Of a stretch of DNA of 6,320 nucleotides, positions 1 through 6,150 are shown piece after piece. The notes under the pieces are model-generated. The model did not search any database. It worked only from the letters and a program-made list of their open reading frames with translations, and was not told where the DNA came from. The stretch comes from CAVPGH01 sp046726955. GTDB taxonomy: Bacteria; Acidobacteriota; Vicinamibacteria; Fen-336. Each line of letters opens with the position of its first letter. The stretch's first letter is position 1. The stretch covers positions 1 to 6,320 of the forward strand of contig JBKPBQ010000294.1 in the NCBI GenBank assembly GCA_046726955.1, in the 5' to 3' direction. The position numbers were made by a program, and so were the translations under genes.

Positions 1-2564
1 ATGTTGTACGGCAGCGCCGAGCGATAGCGGAAGAGCCCCGCGAGCACGAACTGGTGGGGCAGGCTCCAGGTGGCGCCGAGGGTCACGCGGTGCCGGGCGT
101 CGGTGTTGAGGGGTCCGATGCAGGCGGCGCAGAGCGGATCGAGGGGGTCGACGGAGACGTCGCGGCCCACGCGGAGATCGGGCTGGTAGTTCAGGTTGGA
201 GAGCCGGAACTCGTCCGCGCCGGACAGGACGTTCCCGCGCGTGCGCGACAGGGTGTAGAAGCCCTGCAGCGTGAGCGTGTTCGAGACGCGGGCGCGCACG
301 CCGAGGTTGCCGCCGTCGTAGTCGGCGACGCCCTTGCCGTACCAGAGACGGAAGTTGCCGAACTGTGGGAAGCGCGGCTGGCCCGAGGGCGTCAGGGTGT
401 TGACGCGGAAGCGGAAGGGGAGGTCGCGATAGTCGATGGTCACGAGGTCGAGGGTCAGGCCCAGCCAGGGCTTGACCTCCACGGAGTAGCCCACGGACCC
501 CTGACGGCTGAACGGTGTCGCGAGCGTGGGCGAAGCCACCTCGTTGGGCGGATTGGAGGCGAGCCCCGGCAACTGGTTGGGAGGCAGCGGCTGGCCGGGC
601 TGGAAGAACGAGCCGTCGGGGTTCTTGATCCCGTTGGGATCGCGGTTCTGGTAGGCGACGCCGAAGTCGGTGTTGACCGCGATGGACGGGAAGAGGATGG
701 TCGCGTTCGTGTAGGGGAAGTCGTAGTACATCCCCCACCCGCCGCGGACGAACTGCCGGCCGTCGCCCTTCACGTCCCACGAGAAGCCGATACGCGGGCC
801 CCAGTTGTTCTTGTCGTTCTCGAGGACGCCGCCCTTGCCGCCCTGGAAGTCCTGCAGGTAGCTCTCGTTGAACTGCGTCTGCGTGGACAGCGCCTGCCAG
901 ATGGGGTTCGTCCGCTGGTCGAGGTCGAAGCCCGACCAGTAGTCGTAGCGCAGCCCGACGTTCACGACGACGCGGCGGCTCACGTGGAGGTCGTCCTGCA
1001 CGTAGGCGCTGTACTGGTTGATCGGCGTCGAGAAGAGCGAGCTGCCGCCGTTCTGCGTGATGTCGGCCACCGGCGAGCCGACCCGGTCCTCGAGGAGCAG
1101 GAACTGCGGCGCGTCGACACCGGTGTCCGAGCTGCCGCCGAGCGAGGGCTCGTGGACGAAGTTCACGCCGATCTTGAAGTCGTGGCGGCGGCCGCCGAGC
1201 GTGCGCGAGAAGCTGTAGTCGTCCCGGAACTGGTACTTGGTCTGGAACGTGTTCTGCGGAGTGTTGGGGTTCTGGCCCTGGTGGACGCCCGACGGGTAGG
1301 CGATGTAGGGGTTCTTGGAATCAGCGCTGATGAGGTTCTCGAACCGCGAGTACTGGAACGAGAATTCGTTCAGCGAGCCGTTGCCGACCTGCGTCGTGTG
1401 GCCCACGAGGAGGGAGCGGTACTTGTTGGTGAGCGTGCCCAGCGAGTCGGGCGTCGCCTGCGGGCTCGCCCCGTACTTGTCGGTGTTCTTCTGGTAGCCG
1501 AAGCGCACCTGCAGGAACTGCCGCGCGGTGAGGTTGGCCGTGACCTTGCCTCCCACGAGCTCGTCCTCGAAGGGGATGGGGATCGTCTGCCCGTCCTCGC
1601 TCGGGATGAGCCCGCCCGTGTCCACGGTGTAGCTGTTGTCGCGCTTCGTCTTCTCGTAGCTCCCGAAGAAGTGCACGCGGTCCTTCACGATGGGGCCGCC
1701 GAGGGAGGCGCCGTACTGCCAGCGCCGGTACGGCTGCTTCTCGACGCCCGCGAGCTTCTCCGACTCGGTGGTGGCGTTGAGCGCGTCGTCGCGGAAGAAG
1801 CCGAAGCCGCTCCCGTGCAGCTGGTTCGTGCCGGTCTTCGTGACCACGGTGAGGACGCCGCCGGTGGAGCGGCCGAACTCCGCCTTGTACTGCTGGGTCT
1901 GGATCTTGAACTCCTGGACGTTCTCCACCGAGTAGTTCTGCAGCGCTCCTCCGATCGTGTCGTCGGTGTTGTCCCCGCCGTCCACGATGTAGTTGACGTT
2001 CCGCCCGATCCCGCCGTTGAGCGCGATCGTGAGCTGGCCGGGCTTGGTGGGATCCGAGTTGTAGTCGAGCGACGTGCCGGGGGCGAGGATGCCGAGGTTG
2101 GCGAACTGCCGCCCGTTGAGGGGCAGGTTCTCGAGCTCCTTCTCGCTCACCACCGCCCCGATCGCGGGCTCCGACTGCACGACGGGGATCTCCGCGGTCA
2201 CCGTGACCGCTTCCTCCACCTGGGCCACGTCGAGGCTCACGTCCAGCGCGTGCGCCGTCGCCACGTTCACGACCACTCCGCGCTTCTCGATTGTCTTGAA
2301 GCCGATGAGCTTGACCGTCACGTCGTAGGTGCCCGCGGGCAGCCCGGCGAAGCGGTAGGCTCCGTCCGACTCCGTGGTCACGGTGCGCGTGTAGCCGCGC
2401 TCCGGCGCGGTCGCGGTCACCGACGCGCCGGGCACCGCCGATCCCGACGAGTCCACGACGCGTCCTGCGAGCGAGCCCGCCGCGGTCTGCGCGTGCGCCG
2501 CGCTCGCGAGGGCCGCGAAAGCGACGAGGGCAAGGCCCGTGCGGAGGCCTCTTGCGATCTTCAT
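1..2564 (-). CDS. TonB-dependent receptor (Oar-like) with N-terminal carboxypeptidase-regulatory domain, C-terminus cut by window edge
   Basis: This outer-membrane beta-barrel receptor would import a substrate with energy from TonB-ExbBD. From ATG at 2564 the frame stays open for 854 codons to the left edge. Residues 1-25 are a signal peptide (basic MKIARGLR, hydrophobic core, cleavage near AHA-Q). Residues 30-112 form a carboxypeptidase-regulatory-like Ig fold (GRVVDSSGSAVPGA, then DGAYRFAGLPAGTYDV). A TonB-box-like stretch (EEAVTVTA, 117-124) and a plug domain follow, with LPLNGRQFANL near 147-157 and FGRSTGG from 230. The barrel starts near W282 (WQYGASLGGPIV). The last residues seen (RHRVTLGATWSLP) resemble the region before the final strands, so I infer 100-200 residues are missing. 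The start is fixed by AAGGAG seven bases upstream. The substrate cannot be read from sequence. Acidobacterial genomes often carry many such receptors. CxxC at 812-815 is a small oddity. Confidence 0.93.
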   Translation of the reverse strand, partial: MKIARGLRTGLALVAFAALASAAHAQTAAGSLAGRVVDSSGSAVPGASVTATAPERGYTRTVTTESDGAYRFAGLPAGTYDVTVKLIGFKTIEKRGVVVNVATAHALDVSLDVAQVEEAVTVTAEIPVVQSEPAIGAVVSEKELENLPLNGRQFANLGILAPGTSLDYNSDPTKPGQLTIALNGGIGRNVNYIVDGGDNTDDTIGGALQNYSVENVQEFKIQTQQYKAEFGRSTGGVLTVVTKTGTNQLHGSGFGFFRDDALNATTESEKLAGVEKQPYRRWQYGASLGGPIVKDRVHFFGSYEKTKRDNSYTVDTGGLIPSEDGQTIPIPFEDELVGGKVTANLTARQFLQVRFGYQKNTDKYGASPQATPDSLGTLTNKYRSLLVGHTTQVGNGSLNEFSFQYSRFENLISADSKNPYIAYPSGVHQGQNPNTPQNTFQTKYQFRDDYSFSRTLGGRRHDFKIGVNFVHEPSLGGSSDTGVDAPQFLLLEDRVGSPVADITQNGGSSLFSTPINQYSAYVQDDLHVSRRVVVNVGLRYDYWSGFDLDQRTNPIWQALSTQTQFNESYLQDFQGGKGGVLENDKNNWGPRIGFSWDVKGDGRQFVRGGWGMYYDFPYTNATILFPSIAVNTDFGVAYQNRDPNGIKNPDGSFFQPGQPLPPNQLPGLASNPPNEVASPTLATPFSRQGSVGYSVEVKPWLGLTLDLVTIDYRDLPFRFRVNTLTPSGQPRFPQFGNFRLWYGKGVADYDGGNLGVRARVSNTLTLQGFYTLSRTRGNVLSGADEFRLSNLNYQPDLRVGRDVSVDPLDPLCAACIGPLNTDARHRVTLGATWSLPHQFVLAGLFRYRSALPYN

Positions 2565-2571
2565 GTCCCTT

Positions 2572-2577
2572 CTCCTT
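2572..2577 (-). promoter_or_regulatory. Ribosome binding site of the TonB-dependent receptor
   Basis: On the minus strand the sequence reads AAGGAG, then seven bases (AAGGGAC), then ATG at 2564. This is a near-consensus Shine-Dalgarno at ideal spacing. It supports that start codon, which also gives a clean signal peptide. Confidence 0.8.
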
Positions 2578-2595
2578 CCTGCCCCACTCAGCGAC

Positions 2596-2638
2596 GGAGC
2601 CGACGGCGTGCAGTCCAAATCGTTGAGGTGTCGGCTCC
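2596..2638. repeat. Inverted repeat with perfect 9-bp arms in the divergent intergenic region
   Basis: GGAGCCGAC at 2596-2604 is the exact reverse complement of GTCGGCTCC at 2630-2638, with a 25-base spacer between. It lies between the divergent starts of the receptor (2564) and the sulfatase-like gene (2665), about 20 bp upstream of the receptor's ribosome binding site. It could be a regulator binding site or a hairpin in the receptor leader. Its right arm overlaps a second inverted repeat at 2628-2649. The repeat is seen directly; the role is inferred. GC-rich DNA raises the chance of coincidence. Confidence 0.45.
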
Positions 2639-2649
2639 TCACTCGACAC
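2628..2649. repeat. Inverted repeat GTGTCG-N10-CGACAC, possible operator
   Basis: Perfect 6-bp arms lie at 2628-2633 and 2644-2649, separated by 10 bases. The repeat ends 15 bp before the sulfatase-like start at 2665. The 16-bp centre-to-centre spacing is not a full helical turn multiple, so a hairpin is as likely as a dimer operator. It shares four bases (2630-2633) with the larger repeat at 2596-2638, so the two structures could not form together in one RNA. Function is not established. Confidence 0.35.
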
Positions 2650-2664
2650 TGCGATGAGACGAGG

Positions 2665-4752
2665 ATGAGAATCAAGAAGTTGCCCCAAGGGTTTGAACTC
2701 GCGCGCGCGGCGGTGACGGCCGGCTTCGTGGCCGCGCTCGCCGCCGTCTCCGGTGTCGCGTGCCGCAAGGAGGCCGGTCCTTCGCCGTCGCTCCTGCTCG
2801 TGACCGTGGACACGCTGCGCGCCGACCGCGTCGGCGCGTACGGCGCGCGCGACGTGAAGACGCCCTCGATCGACGGCCTCGCCGCGCGCGGCGTCCTCTT
2901 CGAGGAGGCGCTCTCCTCGACGCCGCTCACGCTGCCCTCGCACTCCACGATCCTCTCCGGGCTCGAGCCGCCGCGGCACGGCGTGCGCGACAACGGGACG
3001 TACGTCTTCCCGGACTCGCGCGACACGCTCGCCACGCGCCTCCACGAGCGCGGCTACAGCACCGCCGCGTTCGTGGGCGCCTACGTGCTCGACCGGCGCT
3101 TCGGGCTCGCCCGCGGCTTCGACCTCTACGACGACGCGATCGGGCGGCGGCAGGAGGGGACGAGCGTCCTCGAATCGGAGCGGCCGGGCGAGGCCGTGGT
3201 GGAGGCGGCCGAGGGCTGGATCACGAAGACGCGCACGCCCTTCTTCGCCTGGGTCCACCTCTACGACCCGCACGCTCCCTATGCTCCGCCCTCGCCCTTC
3301 CGCGAGGAGTACGCGGGCCGCCCCTACGACGGCGAGGTCGCCCACGTGGACGTGCTCGTCGGCCGGCTGCTCGCCACCGCGGACGCCGCGGCGAAGGGCC
3401 ACCTCGTCGTAGCCTTCGCCTCCGACCACGGCGAGGCCCTCGAGGAGCACGGCGAGGCGACGCACGGCTTCTTCGTCTACCAGCCCACGCTGCGCATTCC
3501 TCTCGTGATCGCGGGACCCGGCGTGCCTCGCGGCGCCCGGCGGCCCGGGCCGGCGCGCACCGCGGACATCGCACCCACGCTTCTCGCGAAGCTCGGGCTC
3601 GAGCTGCCGAACGGCCTCGACGGACAGGATCTCTTCGCGGGCGCGCTGCCCCGCGAGTCCTACGCGGAGACCCTCTACCCGCGGACGTTCGGTTGGGCCG
3701 CGCTCTTCTCGTACCGCGTGGGCTCGCTGAAGCTCGTGAGCGCGCCGCGCCCCGAGCTCTACGACCTCGCCAGCGATCCCGGCGAGAAGGAGAACCTCGC
3801 GGACCGGCGGCCGGACGATCTCGCGCGGCTTCGTCAGGCCCTCGCCGCCTTCCGCGGATCGGACACGCCGGGCAAGGTGGCTGCGCTCCCTCCCGACGTG
3901 GCGGAGCGGCTGCGTGCGTTAGGCTACGCGGGCGGGGCCCCCGTGGTGCCGGCGGACGACGAGCGGCTGCCGGACCCCAAGGACGCACTTCAGACCTTCC
4001 GCGAGTTCGAGGACGCGAGCTGGGCGGAAGCCCGGGGCGAGCTGGAGAAGGCGACTGCCGGCTACCGGCGGCTCGTGGCGCGCGAGCCCACGAACCCGGT
4101 CTTCCGGCGGAGCCTGGCCTCGGCGCTGCGGCGCGTCGGCAAGAAGGAGGAGGCGACGCGCGTGGCCGCGGCGGAGACGGGCGAGTCCCACGACGCCGTG
4201 CTCGCCCACGAGAAGGCGCTCGCCCTGGCGGCGGCGGGACGCGTCGACGAGGCGATCCGCGCCGAAGCCGAGGCCATCGCGCTGAACCCTCTCCTTCCCG
4301 AGCCGAACAACCACCTCGCCGCGCTGGAGGCCCAGCGGGGCCGGCCGCGAGACGCGCTGGCCGCGGTGGGCGAAGCGCTCCGCCTCGATCCGAACAACGC
4401 GCAGGCCTGGAACAACCAGGGGAACATCTTCCGCGCACTCGGCCGGCCGCAGGACGCGCGAGACTCGTACCGCCGGGCGGCGGAGCTCCTGCCCGACTAC
4501 GCCGACCCGGTGAACGGCCTCGGGGTGCTCGCGGTGGAGGCGCGGGACTACGACAACGCCGCCGAGCTGTTCTCGCGCGTCCTCGCGATCGACCCCCACT
4601 ACACCGAGGCCAGGCTCAACCTGGCGGTGGCGGAGGCGTCGCGCGGCCGGCCGGCGGCGGCCCGCGCGCTCCTCCAGGAGCTTCTGCGCAGCAGCCCGCC
4701 TCCGGAGCTGGCCGGACGGGCGCGGGCGTTCCTGAAGACCCTGCCCGGCTGA
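2665..4752 (+). CDS. Predicted lipoprotein: sulfatase/alkaline-phosphatase-superfamily hydrolase fused to a TPR domain
   Basis: This 695-residue envelope protein joins a metal-dependent hydrolase to protein-binding repeats. Residues 1-33 look like a lipoprotein signal (basic MRIKK, hydrophobic core, SGVAC with C33), which favours ATG 2665 over upstream in-frame starts despite a weak Shine-Dalgarno. Catalytic-domain marks are VTVDTLRAD (D49, D54), TLPSH (T89-H93), HLYDPHAPY (198-206), SDHGE (253-257), H267 and the terminal YDLASDPGEKENLAD segment. The nucleophile position holds Thr89, not the Cys or Ser that sulfatases convert to formylglycine, so true sulfatase activity is doubtful; a phosphoesterase or transferase is possible. 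Residues about 440-690 form TPRs: conserved prolines P542, P576, P610 and P644 recur every 34 residues. A rare TTA codon (L419) sits at the domain boundary. This architecture is common in Acidobacteriota but, as far as I know, its substrate is unknown. It is divergent from the receptor gene. Confidence 0.92.
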   Translation: MRIKKLPQGFELARAAVTAGFVAALAAVSGVACRKEAGPSPSLLLVTVDTLRADRVGAYGARDVKTPSIDGLAARGVLFEEALSSTPLTLPSHSTILSGLEPPRHGVRDNGTYVFPDSRDTLATRLHERGYSTAAFVGAYVLDRRFGLARGFDLYDDAIGRRQEGTSVLESERPGEAVVEAAEGWITKTRTPFFAWVHLYDPHAPYAPPSPFREEYAGRPYDGEVAHVDVLVGRLLATADAAAKGHLVVAFASDHGEALEEHGEATHGFFVYQPTLRIPLVIAGPGVPRGARRPGPARTADIAPTLLAKLGLELPNGLDGQDLFAGALPRESYAETLYPRTFGWAALFSYRVGSLKLVSAPRPELYDLASDPGEKENLADRRPDDLARLRQALAAFRGSDTPGKVAALPPDVAERLRALGYAGGAPVVPADDERLPDPKDALQTFREFEDASWAEARGELEKATAGYRRLVAREPTNPVFRRSLASALRRVGKKEEATRVAAAETGESHDAVLAHEKALALAAAGRVDEAIRAEAEAIALNPLLPEPNNHLAALEAQRGRPRDALAAVGEALRLDPNNAQAWNNQGNIFRALGRPQDARDSYRRAAELLPDYADPVNGLGVLAVEARDYDNAAELFSRVLAIDPHYTEARLNLAVAEASRGRPAAARALLQELLRSSPPPELAGRARAFLKTLPG

Positions 4753-4770
4753 CCCCGCCCGCCGCCGCTT

Positions 4771-4795
4771 CGGGCCCTCTGGGCTTTCCGGCCCG
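4771..4795 (+). terminator. Weak hairpin after the sulfatase-like gene, possible terminator
   Basis: CGGGCC at 4771-4776 pairs perfectly with GGCCCG at 4790-4795 across a 13-base loop, 18 bases after the TGA at 4750-4752. There is no T-run after the stem, so this is not a canonical intrinsic terminator. It may slow or end transcription, or mean nothing in such GC-rich DNA. Confidence 0.25.
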
Positions 4796-4799
4796 AGCG

Positions 4800-4808
4800 T
4801 GCTATCGT
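4800..4808 (+). promoter_or_regulatory. Candidate extended -10 element upstream of the unrecognised helical-protein gene
   Basis: TGCTATCGT resembles an extended -10 (TGn followed by TATCGT, four of six matches to TATAAT). No convincing -35 lies at normal spacing, which fits an extended -10 promoter but is weak evidence. It is one of few AT-containing spots in the 241-bp gap. If real, it would give a leader of about 180 bases before ATG 4994. Confidence 0.25.
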
Positions 4809-4956
4809 CCGCACTTCGTTCCCCCGGCTGAGCGGCCCCAGGGACATTGGGCCGCAGCAGCGGCCCGTCCCGACGAGCATTCGTCCGGAAGCGCCTCTCC
4901 CGAGGTGCTGTGCAGGGCTCGTCGCCCCGGGCATCACCGATGACGAGGATCCGGCA

Positions 4957-4973
4957 CGGCCGCCCTCCGGCCG
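4957..4973 (+). repeat. GC hairpin just upstream of the ribosome binding site of the helical-protein gene
   Basis: CGGCCG at 4957-4962 can pair with CGGCCG at 4968-4973 around the loop CCCTC. It is followed at once by CCGG-rich sequence and then by the Shine-Dalgarno at 4983-4988. In the mRNA it could affect ribosome access. The pairing is seen; the effect is conjecture. Confidence 0.3.
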
Positions 4974-4982
4974 GCCGGGGTT

Positions 4983-4988
4983 GGGAGG
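4983..4988 (+). promoter_or_regulatory. Ribosome binding site deciding the start of the helical-protein gene
   Basis: GGGAGG followed by a five-base spacer (ATTCG) and ATG at 4994 is a strong Shine-Dalgarno. The upstream in-frame starts, including ATG at 4940 and ATG at 4847, have no comparable signal, and the extra residues they would add look like translated intergenic sequence (Arg/Pro/Gly-rich). Confidence 0.75.
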
Positions 4989-4993
4989 ATTCG

Positions 4994-5695
4994 ATGCGTT
5001 CCGAAATCCTCACGGAGTTCGACACGGCCCTGGAAACGCTCCAGTCGATGGCCGCCTTCTCGACGCTCGACCGGGGGGCGGCGGGGACCTACCTGCTGCA
5101 GGACACCGCGGCCATGCGGGTCTTCGGCGTGGAGACGCTCCTGCCGCGGTGGATCCGCCGCCCTCTCGAGGCCCTGCACGCGTACGAAGAGGTCCGGCTG
5201 GAGATGAAGCTCGCCACGGAGGCGACGCGCGATCGGCTGGCGGCGATCGAGGCCCGTCTCGCCCAGCTCCACGGCGAGAACGGCGGCGCCGCGGACGAGG
5301 AGCCCACCGAGGAGCGCGAGTCGCTCGGCCGGGAGGCGGCCCGCCTGCTCTGCTTCGAAGCGGACCTCCGCGACCGCCTCGCCGAGCCCGACTCCGAGCT
5401 CGTGGAGAATGCGCGCGTCGGCATCGCGCGCGTCCTCGAGGTCTCGCTGCCCATCCTCGCGCGGGCCACGGTGCGCTACGCGGACGCGGCGCTCGAGGAC
5501 GGCGAGCCCGCGGACACGCGGCGGGCGCTGCGCCACGTCAAGACCTACCTGCTCCTCGTGGAGAGGGCGAACGCGGTGACGGGCGGTGTGGACGTCCCAA
5601 CGCTGCGGCCCGAGTACCTGGCCGCGCTGCAGCGGCGGGCGGCGTCGGGCCGGCGGGCGCGTCGCGCCGGAGGCGACCGGCTCGTCGCGCCCTGA
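4994..5695 (+). CDS. Unrecognised, mostly alpha-helical 233-residue protein
   Basis: I do not recognise a family. It has no signal peptide and no clear membrane segment, so it is probably cytoplasmic. From the start there are a helical N-terminal part (residues 1-60, including a short hydrophobic patch around FGVETLLPRWI at 44-54) and a likely coiled coil at about 62-97 (AYEEVRLEMKL, then AAIEARLAQL). An acidic linker (99-110) leads to further helices with heptad-like Leu/Ala spacing (111-195). The tail at about 214-228 is Arg-rich (RRAASGRRARRAGG). The ATG at 4994 is chosen for its GGGAGG site. The gene lies 241 bp after the sulfatase-like gene on the same strand and ends 12 bp from the convergent TPM gene. 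Codon use matches its neighbours, and no other frame gives a better protein. It could be a structural, adaptor or regulatory protein, but nothing visible decides this. Confidence 0.75.
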   Translation: MRSEILTEFDTALETLQSMAAFSTLDRGAAGTYLLQDTAAMRVFGVETLLPRWIRRPLEALHAYEEVRLEMKLATEATRDRLAAIEARLAQLHGENGGAADEEPTEERESLGREAARLLCFEADLRDRLAEPDSELVENARVGIARVLEVSLPILARATVRYADAALEDGEPADTRRALRHVKTYLLLVERANAVTGGVDVPTLRPEYLAALQRRAASGRRARRAGGDRLVAP

Positions 5696-5721
5696 GCGGG
5701 GGCGGGGTCAGTCCCGGCTCA
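5693..5721. terminator. Possible bidirectional hairpin in the convergent 12-bp gap
   Basis: An outer pair TGAGC (5693-5697) and GCTCA (5717-5721) encloses an inner stem CGGGG (5703-5707) and TCCCG (5712-5716, with one G-T pair) with a four-base loop. A five-base bulge separates the two stems on one side. It spans both stop codons, where a shared terminator would be expected, but has no T-run on either strand. Confidence 0.25.
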
Positions 5722-6148
5722 CCTCGTCTGGCAGCTCGTCCACGTCTGTCCGGCCCTCGAGGCGCGGGAAGAAGCGGGCGAGCACGTCGCCCGCGCGCTC
5801 GATGCCGCGGACGAGGCCTTCGGTGAAGCGGCGGGCCCGGAAGTCTTCTTGCAGGGCCGCGGCCACGTCCTTCCAGAAATCGTCGCCGCACAGGCGGTGC
5901 ACGCCCTCGTCGCCCACGATCGCGAAGGTCTGCGCGCGTGGCGAGACATAGATGAGGATGCCGTTCCGCTCGGCCGTCTTCGTCATCCCCAGCCGGGTGA
6001 AGGTCTCCGCGGCCGCGCCCTTGGGATCGCCCACGGCCTCGCTCGTGACGTGCACCCGGATCTCCCCGCGCGACCGTGACTCCGCCTGCCGGATGGCCTC
6101 GGTGATGCGCGCGTCGTCCAGCTTCTCGATCAGCTCCGCCGGATCCAT
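5708..6148 (-). CDS. Small TPM-domain protein (TLP18.3/Psb32/MOLO-1 family)
   Basis: This 146-residue protein is nearly all TPM domain (the Pfam TPM_phosphatase type). The pattern is helix 1 (ARITEAIRQAESRSRGEIRVHV, about 13-34), then a segment leading to TAERNGILIYVSPRAQTFAIVGD (58-80), then DDFWKDVAAALQEDF and FTEGLVRGIERAGDVL. The Gly-Ile-Leu-Ile-Tyr strand and the hydrophobic-x-x-Gly-Asp strand are typical of the family. There is no signal peptide or membrane helix in the chosen frame, so it may be cytoplasmic. The ATG at 6148 is chosen because it lies two bases after the TAG of the upstream gene and starts exactly where homology-like sequence begins; further upstream the same frame is Arg-rich shadow of the Gly-rich tail. 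GGGAG nine bases before the ATG can serve as its Shine-Dalgarno. TPM proteins are implicated in membrane-protein quality control, but the biochemical role in bacteria is poorly defined. Confidence 0.85.
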   Translation of the reverse strand: MDPAELIEKLDDARITEAIRQAESRSRGEIRVHVTSEAVGDPKGAAAETFTRLGMTKTAERNGILIYVSPRAQTFAIVGDEGVHRLCGDDFWKDVAAALQEDFRARRFTEGLVRGIERAGDVLARFFPRLEGRTDVDELPDEVSRD

Positions 6149-6150
6149 CG

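Noticed and set aside
54..2657. An 867-codon open frame on the plus strand opposite the TonB-dependent receptor
   Set aside because: Its translation is Val/Arg/Glu/Ala-rich with no recognisable domain, while the opposite strand encodes a clear receptor throughout. Long antisense frames are expected in very GC-rich coding DNA.
2539..2664. Upstream in-frame starts for the sulfatase-like gene (GTG 2539, ATG 2563)
   Set aside because: They would overlap the receptor start and place about 40 unrelated residues before a good lipoprotein signal peptide that begins at ATG 2665.
1321..3465. A 714-codon minus-strand open frame crossing the receptor and the sulfatase-like gene
   Set aside because: It is out of frame with the receptor, crosses the divergent intergenic region, and gives low-complexity Arg/Gly/Ala sequence without motifs.
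2760..4943. A 727-codon plus-strand frame overlapping the sulfatase-TPR gene
   Set aside because: It is the +1 shadow of the real gene: extremely Arg-rich, no domain, and runs on through the intergenic gap.
4753..4993. A possible small gene or tRNA in the 241-bp gap
   Set aside because: I found no cloverleaf and no short frame with a ribosome binding site and a plausible protein; only weak hairpins and a weak -10-like element are visible.
3221..5025. Long minus-strand frames (405 and 368 codons) opposite the sulfatase-TPR gene
   Set aside because: Arg/Pro-rich translations with no motifs and no plausible ribosome binding site; the plus-strand gene explains the DNA.
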